Source of the DNA: Halopseudomonas laoshanensis
Lineage (GTDB): Bacteria > Pseudomonadota > Gammaproteobacteria > Pseudomonadales > Pseudomonadaceae
Length of the DNA stretch: 64,000 bases
Assembly (NCBI RefSeq): GCF_008365385.1
Contig: NZ_QOVF01000001.1
Span: forward strand, 372,001 to 436,000
Direction of reading: 5' to 3'
The notes beneath the pieces were generated by a model. That model searched no databases. It was not told the DNA's origin and was given only the letters and a program-made list of their open reading frames with translations. The position numbers were made by a program, and so were the translations under genes. The first letter of the stretch is position 1. Every line of letters begins with the position of its first letter. Positions 9,486 to 19,152 of the stretch are shown piece after piece.

Positions 9486-10280
9486 TTAGCCTTGTTGCCA
9501 TTCCGGTTTGCGCTTTTCCAGAAAGGCGCTGAGTCCTTCCTGGCCCTCAGCGCTGACCCGGATGCCGGCAATAGCCGCTTCGGTATAACTGCGGACATCG
9601 CCGCTCGGCTCACCATGCTTGACGGTCTGCATCAGTGCCTTGGTTGCGCTCATGGCCTGGGGGCTGTTCAGCAGCAGGTTATCGACCCACTCCTGTAGCG
9701 CTACGTCCAGCTTCTCGGCCGGATAACATTCGGCAAGCAAGCCCAGTTCCCGTGCTCGCTCCCCGCTGAAACGCTCGGCGGTCAGGGCGTAGCGGCGCGC
9801 CGCACGTTGCCCGATAGCCTGCACCACGTAGGGACTGATCACGGCGGGAAGCAAGCCGATACGCACCTCGGACAGGCTATACAGGCTGTCGTTGGTCCCA
9901 ATGGCTATATCGCAGCAACTGATCAAACCCAGCGCACCACCAAAGGCTGCTCCATGTACCACGGCCAGAGTTGGCAGGCTGAGTTGCGCCAGACTAGCCA
10001 TTAGTTGTCCCAGTTCCCTGGCGTCACTCAGGTTGGCCTGGTAATCGAGCTTGGCGCACTCCTGCATCCAGGCCAGATCGGCTCCGGCAGAGAAATGCTT
10101 GCCGCGCCCGCGCAGCAGTAGAAACCGCAGCCCTTCGGTAGCCTGAAGCTCGTCCATGGCCGCCAGCAGCTCGCTGATCATCTCGGCATTGAAGGCATTG
10201 TTGCGTTCGGGCCGGTTTAGCCAAAGTGTTGCTACGCCGTTGTCGCTGTATTCGAGTTCGATTGTCTTGAAGCTGATCAT
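9486..10280 (-). CDS. liuC: 3-methylglutaconyl-CoA hydratase (enoyl-CoA hydratase family)
   Basis: This 264-residue crotonase-fold protein hydrates 3-methylglutaconyl-CoA to HMG-CoA. The oxyanion-hole segments are RGRGKHFSAGADLAWMQ and VHGAAFGGALGLISCCD. The sequence SEVRIGLLPAVISPYV holds the position of the second catalytic Glu, which appears as Glu in LSEVRIG. The chosen ATG (MISFKTIELEY) gives the usual family length; an upstream in-frame extension is Cys-rich and implausible. It lies between the two carboxylase subunit genes, the conserved liuBCD arrangement. Confidence 0.9.
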   Translation of the reverse strand: MISFKTIELEYSDNGVATLWLNRPERNNAFNAEMISELLAAMDELQATEGLRFLLLRGRGKHFSAGADLAWMQECAKLDYQANLSDARELGQLMASLAQLSLPTLAVVHGAAFGGALGLISCCDIAIGTNDSLYSLSEVRIGLLPAVISPYVVQAIGQRAARRYALTAERFSGERARELGLLAECYPAEKLDVALQEWVDNLLLNSPQAMSATKALMQTVKHGEPSGDVRSYTEAAIAGIRVSAEGQEGLSAFLEKRKPEWQQG

Positions 10281-10338
10281 GGCTTTCTCAATCCGTGTTG
10301 TGGCAATCAGCCGCCGGGTGAAGCGGCAGCCGAAGCAA

Positions 10339-11946
10339 TCACATCCTGAACACCCCAAAGCGGGTCGGTACGATAGGCGCGTTCAGCGCGGCGGATATCG
10401 CCAGCCCGAGCACGTCGCGGGTCTGCGCCGGATCAATTACCCCGTCGTCCCATAACCGAGCGCTGGAGTAGTAGGGGTGACCCTGCCGCTCGTACTGCTC
10501 GAGAATCGGTTTGCGCAGCATCTGTTCCTGCTCGGCGCTGAAGGTATCGCCGGCGCGCTCAGCCTGTTCATGCTTGACCTGCACCAGCACGCCTGCGGCC
10601 TGCTCGCCGCCCATCACAGAGATCCTTGCATTGGGCCACATCCACAGGAAACGCGGATCGTAGGCGCGGCCACACATGCCGTAGTTGCCGGCGCCGAAGC
10701 TGCCGCCGATAATTACGGTGAACTTGGGCACCTGGGCGCAGGCCACGGCCGTCACCAGTTTGGCCCCATGCTTGGCGATACCGCCGGCCTCGTATTTCTG
10801 CCCGACCATAAAGCCGGTGATGTTTTGCAGGAACAGCAGCGGAATGCCGCGCTGGCAGGCGAGTTCGATAAAGTGCGCGCCTTTTTGCGCGGACTCGGCG
10901 AATAGGATGCCATTGTTCGCCAGGATCGCGACCGGATGCCCATGCAGGTGGGCAAAGCCGCACACCAGCGTGGTGCCATACAGCGCCTTGAATTCATCGA
11001 ACTGGCTGTCGTCGACCAGGCGAGCAATCACTTCGCGCACATCAAAGGGCTGCTTGGCATCGGCCGGGATGATGCCGTACAGCTCGTCGCTGGCGTAACG
11101 CGGATTGATTGGTGCGCGGCAGTTCAGCTCACCCTGTTTGCGCCAGTTCAGATTGGCGATGCAGCGGCGGGCCAGGGCCAGGGCGTGTTCGTCGTTCTCG
11201 GCATAGTGATCGGCCACGCCTGAGGTCTTGCAGTGCACATCGGCGCCGCCCAGATCCTCGGCGCTGACCACTTCACCGGTAGCGGCTTTGACCAGCGGTG
11301 GGCCGGCAAGAAAAATGGTTGCCTGGTTGCGTACCATGATCGCTTCGTCTGCCATCGCTGGCACATAGGCGCCGCCTGCGGTACAGGAGCCCATGACCAC
11401 GGCAATCTGCGGAATGCCCTGGGCGCTCATGTTGGCCTGATTGAAGAAGATGCGGCCGAAGTGTTCGCGGTCGGGGAATACCTCATCTTGGCGTGGCAGG
11501 TTGGCGCCGCCGGAATCCACCAGATAGATGCACGGCAGGCGGTTCTGCTGGGCGACGGTCTGCGCGCGCAGGTGTTTTTTTACCGTCAGCGGGTAATATG
11601 AGCCGCCTTTGACCGTTGCGTCGTTGGCCACGATCATGCATTCGACACCTTCCACGCGCCCGATGCCAGCGATCAGGCCGGCGGCGGGAACGTCTTCACC
11701 GTAGACCTCATGTGCGGTCAGTTGGCCGATTTCCAGAAACGGCGAGCCTGGGTCGAGCAGGGCATCGATGCGTTGGCGGGGTAACAGTTTGCCGCGCGAG
11801 AGGTGGCGCTCCTGTGCCTTGGCACCGCCGCCTTCGGCAACGCGCGCCAGCAACGCGTGCAGGTCAGTCACCAGTGTCTGCATGGCCGAGCAATTAGCCG
11901 CATAATCTGGCGCATTGCGATTGATTTGACTGTTGAGAATACTCAT
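10339..11946 (-). CDS. liuB: 3-methylcrotonyl-CoA carboxylase beta subunit (carboxyltransferase)
   Basis: This 535-residue carboxyltransferase has two crotonase-like halves. The N-terminal half holds the acyl-CoA pocket ([36 protein letters not shown]). The C-terminal half holds the biotin pocket with [22 protein letters not shown] and a conserved [10 protein letters not shown]. It transfers the carboxyl group from biotin to 3-methylcrotonyl-CoA, working with the alpha subunit encoded two genes downstream. It starts 61 bp after isovaleryl-CoA dehydrogenase, in a spacer containing a tandem 20-bp duplication. Confidence 0.95.
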   Translation of the reverse strand: MSILNSQINRNAPDYAANCSAMQTLVTDLHALLARVAEGGGAKAQERHLSRGKLLPRQRIDALLDPGSPFLEIGQLTAHEVYGEDVPAAGLIAGIGRVEGVECMIVANDATVKGGSYYPLTVKKHLRAQTVAQQNRLPCIYLVDSGGANLPRQDEVFPDREHFGRIFFNQANMSAQGIPQIAVVMGSCTAGGAYVPAMADEAIMVRNQATIFLAGPPLVKAATGEVVSAEDLGGADVHCKTSGVADHYAENDEHALALARRCIANLNWRKQGELNCRAPINPRYASDELYGIIPADAKQPFDVREVIARLVDDSQFDEFKALYGTTLVCGFAHLHGHPVAILANNGILFAESAQKGAHFIELACQRGIPLLFLQNITGFMVGQKYEAGGIAKHGAKLVTAVACAQVPKFTVIIGGSFGAGNYGMCGRAYDPRFLWMWPNARISVMGGEQAAGVLVQVKHEQAERAGDTFSAEQEQMLRKPILEQYERQGHPYYSSARLWDDGVIDPAQTRDVLGLAISAALNAPIVPTRFGVFRM

Positions 11947-11974
11947 GGATCATCTCTTTTTATAAGGGCGCTTC

Positions 11975-12014
11975 TTATGAGGAGGCCTCACCGGTTATGA
12001 GGAGGCTTCACCGG
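11975..12014. repeat. Tandem 20-bp duplication at the liuA stop codon
   Basis: Two adjacent copies of TTATGAGGAGGCYTCACCGG (11975-11994 and 11995-12014) differ at one base. The right-hand copy contains the liuA stop codon (TGA at 12008-12010 on the minus strand). The extra copy looks like a recent slippage duplication that lengthened the liuA-liuB spacer by 20 bp. Confidence 0.85.
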
Positions 12015-13189
12015 GTCTCGTTGAAGAGTTCGCGCCCGATCAGCATGCGCCGTATCTCACTGGTACCTGCGCCAATCTCATACAGTTTTGCGTCGCGCCA
12101 TATGCGGCCGGTAGGGTAATCATTGATGTAACCGTTGCCGCCAAGGATCTGGATTGCTTCACCGGCCATCCACGTGGCTTTCTCGGCGGTGTAGAGGATC
12201 ACGCCCGCACAGTCCTTGCGCACCTGCCGGACATGCCCGCTGCCCATGGCGTCGAGGTATTTGCCCACGCTGTAGAGATAGGCGCGGCAGGCCTGAAGGG
12301 TGCTGTACATGTCAGCGACCTTGCCCTGAATGAGCTGGAACTCGCCGATACTCTGACCGAACTGCTTGCGGTCGTGGATATAGGGCGTGACGATGTCCAT
12401 GGACGCCTGCATCAGCCCCATCGGGCCACCGCTCAGCACGGCGCGTTCGTAATCCAGCCCGCTCATCAGCACCTTGGTGCCTTCGCCCAGGCCGCCGAGA
12501 ATGTTCTCTTCCGGGACTTCAACGTTGTTGAATACCAGCTCGCCGGTGTGCGAGCCGCGCATGCCGAGCTTGTCGAGCTTTTGCGCGACGGAAAAGCCGG
12601 GGGTGTCGGTATCCAGAATAAAGGCGGTCATGCCCTTGGCTCCAGCGGCGAGATCAGTCTTGGCGTAGACCACCAACACGTGGCAATCAGGGCCGTTGGT
12701 GATCCACATCTTGGTGCCGTTCAGCACGTAGCGGTCGCCTTTCTTGTCGGCGCGCAGTTTCATGGAGACCACGTCGGAGCCAGCATTCGGCTCGCTCATG
12801 GCCAACGCGCCGATGTGCTCGCCGGAGATCAGTTTGGGCAGGAATTTCTGTTTTTGTGCTTCGCTACCGTTGCGGTGAATCTGGTTAACGCAAAGATTCG
12901 AATGCGCACCGTAAGACAGGCCAATGCCCCCGGCCGCGCGGGAGATTTCCTCCATGGCGATCATGTGCGCCAGGTAGCCCATACCTGAGCCACCGTATTC
13001 TTCGGCGACGGTAAGGCCAAGCAGGCCCATGTCCCCGAATTTACGCCATAGGTCCATCGGAAATTCATCTGTGCGGTCGGCCTCGGCGGCGCGCGGGGCG
13101 ATTTCCTTGGCAGCAAAACCGGCGACTGAATCGCGCAGCATGTCGATGTCTTCACCAAGAAAAAAATCCAGTCCGGGTATCGTGCTCAT
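12008..13189 (-). CDS. liuA: Isovaleryl-CoA dehydrogenase
   Basis: This 393-residue FAD enzyme oxidises isovaleryl-CoA to 3-methylcrotonyl-CoA and passes electrons to ETF. The acyl-CoA dehydrogenase signatures [13 protein letters not shown] and [10 protein letters not shown] are clear. The catalytic Glu typical of isovaleryl-CoA dehydrogenases is in [19 protein letters not shown], and [20 protein letters not shown] is near the C-terminus. I chose the ATG at 13187-13189 ([14 protein letters not shown]) because AGGAG lies just upstream and the family starts here; the longer frame reads into the preceding gene. It follows the 2-oxoacid oxidoreductase gene by 25 bp in the same operon. Confidence 0.95.
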   Translation of the reverse strand: MSTIPGLDFFLGEDIDMLRDSVAGFAAKEIAPRAAEADRTDEFPMDLWRKFGDMGLLGLTVAEEYGGSGMGYLAHMIAMEEISRAAGGIGLSYGAHSNLCVNQIHRNGSEAQKQKFLPKLISGEHIGALAMSEPNAGSDVVSMKLRADKKGDRYVLNGTKMWITNGPDCHVLVVYAKTDLAAGAKGMTAFILDTDTPGFSVAQKLDKLGMRGSHTGELVFNNVEVPEENILGGLGEGTKVLMSGLDYERAVLSGGPMGLMQASMDIVTPYIHDRKQFGQSIGEFQLIQGKVADMYSTLQACRAYLYSVGKYLDAMGSGHVRQVRKDCAGVILYTAEKATWMAGEAIQILGGNGYINDYPTGRIWRDAKLYEIGAGTSEIRRMLIGRELFNETR

Positions 13190-13214
13190 TTTCTTGTACT
13201 CCTGTTCTTGTGGT

Positions 13215-16200
13215 TTAGAGCTGCGTGGCCTGGATGCGCGCATCCTGGGTGGTAGCATCATGGAATTGAGCCTTTTGCTCATTGCGCCATGCGGATAACA
13301 AGCGAGCATGTTGAGCGTGGGCTTGATCAAGATAGCGTTCCTTAACCGGGCCATAGCCACGAACAATGTCAGGTAGGTTGGTCAGCTCGATAGCGATTGG
13401 CAGTTTCTCGGCGCTAAGCTTCTCAAGCACCTCGTCAAGAATGCCTTCATAGATTGCCAGCCATTCGCGTTCGACCTTGCGCTCGGCGGTATAGCCGAAG
13501 GGGTCGATGATCGAGTTGCGCAGGAATTTCAGACGCGCCAGCAGCTTGAAGCTGCGCATCATCCAAGGACCAAAGCTGCGTTTTTTTGGCTCTTCGCCAG
13601 GCTTGGCGTTGTTCATGATGGGCGGAGCCAGGTGGAAGTTGAGTTTGTAGTTGCCCTCAAACTGAGCTTCGATCTTTTTCATGAAATCGCCATTGGTGAA
13701 TAATCGAGCCACCTCGTATTCATCCTTGGTAGCCAGCACCTTGAAATAATTGCGTGCCACGCTCTCAGTCAGCTTGCCTGGTTCGCCAGCAACCCGCGTT
13801 TCAGCATCACGGAACTGCTGCACGCGAGCCAGGTACTTTTCTCCCAGTTTGGCGTTCTGGTACTCGGTGAGGGTGGCGATACGGCGTTGGATGACCTCAT
13901 CCAGGTTCTGCGACAGGTGCTGTCCGGCGGATTTACTGCTGTTGCTGTCAATCAGGCTGCGTAGGCGTGGCAGGTCGACGGCGGCACGGCGGCCCCAATC
14001 GAATGCCTTGAGGTTGAACTCGATTGCCGTCCCGTTGAGCTCAATGGCCTGTACCAGCGACTCTTGCGCGACCGGCAGCCAGCCCTTCTGATAGGCAAAG
14101 CCAAGCATAAAGGTGTTGGTGGCAATCGAGTCGCCCATCAGTACGGTGGCGATGCGGCTGGCATCAAGGAAAGTCGATTGCCCCTCGCCAACAGCATCAG
14201 CGATCTGCGCCGACATGGCCTGGGTGCGGAACTTCGGATCCGGGTGCGCTTCGAGGTTGCCGCTCTCGGCCTGCATGGCAAAGGTGCGCACGAACTCGCT
14301 GGTGATGCTTTCGTCGGAATTCACTACCGCGTGGGTTACTCCTTGACGCAGCTTTTCCAGCGTTTCGTTGTTGGCGCTGACCACCAGGTCGCAACCCAGC
14401 AACAGGCTGGTTTCGCCTGCCGCAATGCGTGGCGCATGCAGTTGCGATTGCTCGGCAGCAATGCGGATATGCGACCACACGGCGCCGCCTTTCTGCGCCA
14501 TGCCAGCCATATCCAGATTCAACACGCCTTTGCCTTCTATGTAAGCGGCCATCCCCAGCAGCGCGCCGATTGTCACCACGCCGGTGCCGCCGACGCCTGT
14601 CACTAGAATGCTATAGGGCTGATCCAGCGACGCCATGGCCGGCGTGGGCAGATGCCATTCATCTGCACCGGTGTTGCCTAGCGCCTTGGCCTTGCGCAGC
14701 GCGCCACCTTCCACAGTTACGAAACTTGGGCAAAATCCGGACAGGCAGGAGAAGTCCTTATTACACGATGATTGGTCGATGCTGCGCTTCTGGCCGAACT
14801 CGGTATCGACAGTCACCACTGACATGCAATTGGATTTGCTACTGCAATCGCCACAACCCTCGCAAACCGCCTGGTTTATGACGACCCTGCGTGCTGGATC
14901 AGGAAACTTCCCGCGTTTGCGACGGCGGCGTTTTTCGGCGGCGCAGGTCTGATCGTAGACGATGGCGGACACGCCCTCGAACTCACGCAACTCTTTTTGC
15001 AGCTTTTCCATATCATCGCGGTGCAGCACTGGCACGCCCTCAGCCAGGTCCATCACTGATGCGTATTTTTCCGGCTCATCTGTCACTACAGCAATGCGTT
15101 TGACGCCCTCGGCCGCCAGTTGCTGAGTGATCTGTGGCACCGTGAGGATGCCATCCACCGGCTGTCCACCGGTCATGGCAACAGCATCGTTGTACAGGAT
15201 CTTGTAGGTCATCTGGACCTTGGCAGCGACCGCGGCACGGATTGCCAGGATGCCGGAATGGAAATAGGTACCGTCACCAAGGTTGGCGAATACGTGCTTG
15301 GTAGTGGTGAATGGCGCCTGACCGATCCAGGCCACGCCTTCGCCACCCATCTGACTGAACGTCTGGGTCTGCGGATAAATCCAAGCGGCCATGTAATGAC
15401 AGCCGATGCCCGCTAACGCGCGGCTGCCTTGTGGAACTTTGGTGGAAATATTGTGCGGGCAACCCGAGCAGTAATGCGGCACGCGATCCATCAATGCGCC
15501 TAGTACGTTTTTGGTGGTGAGCTGTGCCTCGAGCTGTTGTAACCGCAGTTGCAGTCGTTCGTCGGGGTGTAAGCGCAGAATTCGCTTGGCCAGAGCGCGG
15601 GCGATGTGTGCCGGAGTCAGTTCACTGATGGCCGGAAGCAGCCAATCGGTGTGGGGCATGCTCCACTCACCCTTGTCGTCGAACTTACCAACGATGCGGG
15701 GCCTTACGTCTTCACGCCAGTTGTACAGCTCTTCTTTCATTTGGTATTCGATCATGTGGCGCTTTTCTTCCACCACGATGATTTCTTCTAGACCCTCAGC
15801 AAAATGGCGCACGCCTTCGGCTTCCAGAGGCCAGACCATGCCCACTTTGTAAACACGCAGGCCCATCTGCTGCACCTGTTCTGCATCAATGCCGAGCATC
15901 TCCAGCGCCTGGCACACGTCCAGATAGGATTTGCCTGCGGTGATGATGCCGATTCGCGCATTAGGCGAGTCCATTACCACGCGGTCGATACGGTTGGCCC
16001 GGGCGTAGGCCAATGCCGCATAAAGCTTATGTTCGAGCAGGCGTTGTTCCTGAGCCAACGGTGGGTCGGGCCAGCGGATGTTCAGGCCGCCTTCGGGGAT
16101 CTGGAAGTCAGGAATGATCGATTCGACGCGGAACGGATCGATATCGACAATTGCAGCGCTCTCAACAGTATCGGCGACGGCCTTCAGCGCCACCCAGCAA

Positions 16201-16778
16201 CCGGAGTAACGCGACATCGCCCAGCCATGAATACCGTAATCCAGGTATTCCTGCACACCAGAAGGCGCCAGCACCGGCATCATCACGGCTTTAAAGATAT
16301 GCTCAGTCTGGTGAGGCAGTGAAGAGGAGCGGGCGCCATGGTCGTCACCGGCGACGGCCAGGACACCGCCAAATTTCGATGTGCCGGCGGCATTGGCATG
16401 GCGGAATACGTCTCCGGAGCGGTCAACGCCCGGGCCTTTGCCGTACCACATACCGAACACACCGTCATAGGTTGCGCCTTCAAAGATGTTGACCTGCTGG
16501 GTCCCCCAGATGGAGGTGGCCGCAAGCTCTTCGTTGACGCCTGGCTGGAACTGGGTGTGGCTCTCTTTTAGGTAGTCCCGAGCACGCCACAGGTGCTGAT
16601 CAAAGCCACCGAGGGGCGAGCCCCGATAGCCGGAGATAAATCCTGCGGTATTCAGCCCAGCTGCCAGGTCGCGCTGGCGCTGCATGATCGGCAGGCGCAC
16701 CAGCGCCTGAACGCCGGTCATCAGTTGATAGCCGCTTTTCTGGGTATACTTGTCATCAAGCGAGAGGGACGTTCCCAT
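13215..16778 (-). CDS. Fused indolepyruvate/2-oxoacid ferredoxin oxidoreductase
   Basis: This 1187-residue single-chain enzyme decarboxylates a 2-oxo acid to its acyl-CoA using thiamine diphosphate and reduces a ferredoxin-type acceptor. The N-terminal pyrimidine-binding domain has [16 protein letters not shown]. The thiamine-diphosphate domain (about residues 430-560) has HYCSGCPHN and GDGTYFHSG, followed by [14 protein letters not shown]. An Fe-S motif, [14 protein letters not shown], lies near residue 638. The C-terminal gamma-type domain starts near 726 with [17 protein letters not shown] and [17 protein letters not shown]. It heads the leucine operon, so a branched 2-oxo acid such as 2-oxoisocaproate is an attractive substrate. 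The name indolepyruvate only reflects the family. Confidence 0.88.
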   Translation of the reverse strand: MGTSLSLDDKYTQKSGYQLMTGVQALVRLPIMQRQRDLAAGLNTAGFISGYRGSPLGGFDQHLWRARDYLKESHTQFQPGVNEELAATSIWGTQQVNIFEGATYDGVFGMWYGKGPGVDRSGDVFRHANAAGTSKFGGVLAVAGDDHGARSSSLPHQTEHIFKAVMMPVLAPSGVQEYLDYGIHGWAMSRYSGCWVALKAVADTVESAAIVDIDPFRVESIIPDFQIPEGGLNIRWPDPPLAQEQRLLEHKLYAALAYARANRIDRVVMDSPNARIGIITAGKSYLDVCQALEMLGIDAEQVQQMGLRVYKVGMVWPLEAEGVRHFAEGLEEIIVVEEKRHMIEYQMKEELYNWREDVRPRIVGKFDDKGEWSMPHTDWLLPAISELTPAHIARALAKRILRLHPDERLQLRLQQLEAQLTTKNVLGALMDRVPHYCSGCPHNISTKVPQGSRALAGIGCHYMAAWIYPQTQTFSQMGGEGVAWIGQAPFTTTKHVFANLGDGTYFHSGILAIRAAVAAKVQMTYKILYNDAVAMTGGQPVDGILTVPQITQQLAAEGVKRIAVVTDEPEKYASVMDLAEGVPVLHRDDMEKLQKELREFEGVSAIVYDQTCAAEKRRRRKRGKFPDPARRVVINQAVCEGCGDCSSKSNCMSVVTVDTEFGQKRSIDQSSCNKDFSCLSGFCPSFVTVEGGALRKAKALGNTGADEWHLPTPAMASLDQPYSILVTGVGGTGVVTIGALLGMAAYIEGKGVLNLDMAGMAQKGGAVWSHIRIAAEQSQLHAPRIAAGETSLLLGCDLVVSANNETLEKLRQGVTHAVVNSDESITSEFVRTFAMQAESGNLEAHPDPKFRTQAMSAQIADAVGEGQSTFLDASRIATVLMGDSIATNTFMLGFAYQKGWLPVAQESLVQAIELNGTAIEFNLKAFDWGRRAAVDLPRLRSLIDSNSSKSAGQHLSQNLDEVIQRRIATLTEYQNAKLGEKYLARVQQFRDAETRVAGEPGKLTESVARNYFKVLATKDEYEVARLFTNGDFMKKIEAQFEGNYKLNFHLAPPIMNNAKPGEEPKKRSFGPWMMRSFKLLARLKFLRNSIIDPFGYTAERKVEREWLAIYEGILDEVLEKLSAEKLPIAIELTNLPDIVRGYGPVKERYLDQAHAQHARLLSAWRNEQKAQFHDATTQDARIQATQL

Positions 16779-16909
16779 GGCTGCTCATTACCTGTTTTAT
16801 TCTGTTTTATGGCTACTGCTGTTCACGGTAGGGCGAGATTGCTGGAGTATATGAAGGGGTGCTGGTATCGTAAATTTATAAAAACTAGATACAGGTATCT
16901 GAAAAACAA
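16779..16909. promoter_or_regulatory. Divergent promoter region, LysR gene and leucine operon
   Basis: This 131-bp AT-rich gap separates the LysR gene from the operon head. It contains ATACAGGTATCT at 16890-16901, a partial dyad of the T-N-A type bound by LysR proteins, immediately before the LysR start. No convincing -35/-10 pair could be assigned by eye. Divergent placement makes control of the operon by this LysR protein likely. Confidence 0.45.
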
Positions 16910-17818
16910 ATGTCAAATCATGATATCTCCATGCGCCAGCTGCGCTATTTCGTTGCCGCTGCGGAGACCGGTCAATTTTCTCAAGCAGCGAGCAAAGTGC
17001 ATGTCTCGCAGTCCGCAATCACCACTGCAGTGATGCAGCTAGAAGAGCGCTTAGGTGTGAAGCTGTTCGAGCGGATGCCTTACGGGGTCAGCCTGACGGC
17101 GGAGGGCAACAAGTTTCTCCAGCATGCAAGCCACATCCTCGACACATTGCAGGATGCGCTTAGTGAGCCGTTCTTTCTCAGCCATGCAATAAACGGGGTG
17201 GTAAGGGTAGGGGCGTCGTATACGGTGCTGGGCTATTTCCTGCCTAATTTGCTGGCGCGGTTCAAGCGCAGTTATCCCGATGTAGAAATCGATCTGATCG
17301 ATATGGACCGTGGGAGTATTGAAGCGGCAGTCAAATCGGGTGATTTGGACGTCGGCTTGATTGTGACCTCCAATGCCAGCGACCTCGGAGGCTTGGAGCA
17401 CAGCGTGCTGATCAGGTCGCGCAGACAACTGTGGCTGTCGTCCAGCCATCCCTTGATGCAGTCGGCATCTATCACCTTGAAGGACATAGCCGGATACGCT
17501 TACATCATGCCCACGGTGGATGAAGGTGAGCCATCGGCGCTGCGCTATTGGCATAGCCAGAACCTGGAGCCGCAGGTGGCTTTTCGTACCTCTTCGATGG
17601 AATCGCTACGCGGGCTGGTGGCCCACGGTTTTGGCGTGACAATCTTGTCAGACATGCTCTATCGCGCCTGGTCGCTGGAAGGCAAAAGGATTGAAATCCG
17701 CCCGCTGACCGATGCTGTGCCGCCGATGGAGCTAGGCTTGATCTGGCGCGAAGGCGTCAGCCTGAACGAGGCTGCCAGTGCCTTTCAGCAGTTTCTCATT
17801 CATGCTTGCGGCTCTTGA
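16910..17818 (+). CDS. LysR-family transcriptional regulator
   Basis: This 302-residue protein has the LysR layout. The N-terminal winged helix includes RQLRYFVAAAETGQFSQAA, SQSAITTAVMQLEERLGVKLFER and LTAEGNKFLQHA. A two-lobed co-inducer domain from about residue 90 begins VRVGASYTVLGYFLPNLLARF. It is divergent from the 2-oxoacid oxidoreductase-liu operon, so it is probably its regulator. In Pseudomonas aeruginosa the liu genes are controlled by the MerR-type LiuR, which is not seen here. The start could also be the ATG at 16931 (MRQLRYF), since neither has a strong ribosome-binding site. Confidence 0.88.
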   Translation: MSNHDISMRQLRYFVAAAETGQFSQAASKVHVSQSAITTAVMQLEERLGVKLFERMPYGVSLTAEGNKFLQHASHILDTLQDALSEPFFLSHAINGVVRVGASYTVLGYFLPNLLARFKRSYPDVEIDLIDMDRGSIEAAVKSGDLDVGLIVTSNASDLGGLEHSVLIRSRRQLWLSSSHPLMQSASITLKDIAGYAYIMPTVDEGEPSALRYWHSQNLEPQVAFRTSSMESLRGLVAHGFGVTILSDMLYRAWSLEGKRIEIRPLTDAVPPMELGLIWREGVSLNEAASAFQQFLIHACGS

Positions 17819-17830
17819 GGAGCTGTTGCT

Positions 17831-17849
17831 GGCCAGTCAGGCGCTGGCC
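17831..17849. terminator. Weak hairpin between convergent LysR and SDR genes
   Basis: GGCCAG and CTGGCC form a 6-bp GC-rich stem around a 7-nt loop in the 38-bp gap between two convergent genes. There is no T-run on either side, so terminator function is uncertain. Confidence 0.3.
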
Positions 17850-17856
17850 GTATTCC

Positions 17857-18708
17857 TCAACCCTTAGCCGCATTTTCTCTGCGCTGCCTGATTGACTCGG
17901 CGAAGTCGCGCTTTAACGTGGGGAAATACGCTATCTGCCCGCCCATGCCGCCGGCAATATCGATAGACGCACCGCTGATGAAGTTCGCGTAGTCACTGGC
18001 AAGGAACAGTGCCATGCCAGCCACGTCCTCGGGGCGGCCGTAGCGCCCAAGTGGTACTACCTTCATGACCATTTCATCAAATTCTTCGCGGGTTACGCCT
18101 GGCCCCATTTCCTTGAAGTGCCGATCCCACTGGCCGGTATCGATCCAGCCCATGTTCAACGAGTTGACCAGAATGTTGTCCTTAGGTAGCGACATGCCGA
18201 GCGATTTTGACAGGGCCACACAGGAGGCGCGGTTGATCACGGACGGGATACCCTCTGGGGTTGGGACTACCCCTGCAAGCGCGTTGATTTCAATAATCCT
18301 GCCCCAGCGCTGCTTTCGCATAAAAGGCACTACGGCCTGTACAAAGCGAAAGTGACCCATTTGCAGTATGTTGGCGTGCGCAAGGATGTCTTCAGGAGTG
18401 AGGGTGTCCAGATTCCCGCCCTTGCCCTGGCCCGCGTTATTCACCAGTACATCCACACCGCCCCAGGTTTCGGCCACCTCTGCAACGAATGCTTGCACTG
18501 CCGCGGTATCAGTCACATCGACAGATCGAGCGATGACTGCTGCCCCACTGCTTCCTAACGCCTTGCCGGTATCTGAAATTACCTGAAGGTCACGCGCACA
18601 GATAGCTACTTTTGCGCCGTCCTCGGCAAAGGCTTTGGCTATTGCCCGGCCAATACCTCGGGAGGCACCTGTAATAATTACGCGCTTACCCTTTAAATCA
18701 ATATTCAT
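17857..18708 (-). CDS. SDR-family protein lacking the catalytic Tyr-Lys pair
   Basis: This 283-residue short-chain dehydrogenase-fold protein has a normal cofactor site (VIITGASRGIGRAIAKAF, near the N-terminus) and the structural NNAGQGKGGN motif. However, the region after INALAGVV reads IPSVINRASCVALSKSLG, where a YxxxK pair is expected; neither the Tyr nor the Lys is in place. SAM-like C-terminal features such as ISGASIDIAGGMGG are intact, so the fold is kept. It may be a pseudo-enzyme or use other residues. It starts after AAGGAGAATGT and is divergent from the DUF1302 operon, convergent with the LysR gene. Confidence 0.8.
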   Translation of the reverse strand: MNIDLKGKRVIITGASRGIGRAIAKAFAEDGAKVAICARDLQVISDTGKALGSSGAAVIARSVDVTDTAAVQAFVAEVAETWGGVDVLVNNAGQGKGGNLDTLTPEDILAHANILQMGHFRFVQAVVPFMRKQRWGRIIEINALAGVVPTPEGIPSVINRASCVALSKSLGMSLPKDNILVNSLNMGWIDTGQWDRHFKEMGPGVTREEFDEMVMKVVPLGRYGRPEDVAGMALFLASDYANFISGASIDIAGGMGGQIAYFPTLKRDFAESIRQRRENAAKG

Positions 18709-19152
18709 ACATTCTCCTTGATGATAAAAGGCGCACTTTTGGCCCGCCAGTTATGCCCAGAGGGGCCTAAATAGGCGCGTCGTGGGCCAGGAATAGGTGC
18801 GTGACACGTTGGACACTAGAGAAAAATAGAAACACAAATTGAACAAAAGATAAATTTATGTTTAATTTATTGGGTGGATTGATGATTTAAAAAGGGTGGC
18901 CGCCCGGTTTCTCGCCCTTTGCGGCAGATTCAATAACGGCTACGCACACTCGGTTTGTGGGTTGTTTGATTAATCTGAATGCAGAATGTAAATCTTGATA
19001 TGGAATTATGTTATTTGTTCAGCTAGGATGGCTACACGCTGAACTGAGCGCGACAGGCTAAGCCCACCGGGGCTGTGGTTGAAAGGCGCTTGTGGCCTTG
19101 CAGCGATACGCGATGTTTCATTAGCCACTGAAAATAAAAACAAGGAACACAG
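18709..19152. promoter_or_regulatory. 444-bp divergent intergenic region upstream of the first DUF1302 gene
   Basis: No coding sequence is visible. The right two thirds are AT-rich and must hold the promoter of the long plus-strand uptake operon. TGGGTTGTTTGAT at 18958-18970 and GATTAATCTGAATG at 18968-18981 recur, slightly changed, upstream of the AraC gene (31305-31317 and 31328-31341). The sequence GATTAATCTGAATGCAGAAT (18968-18987) also resembles 52363-52383 before another DUF1329 gene. An AAGGAACAC ribosome-binding site precedes the gene. Confidence 0.45.

Noticed and set aside
12233-12988. 251-codon frame opposite isovaleryl-CoA dehydrogenase
   Set aside because: It is a shadow of the dehydrogenase codons; no start signal or domain.
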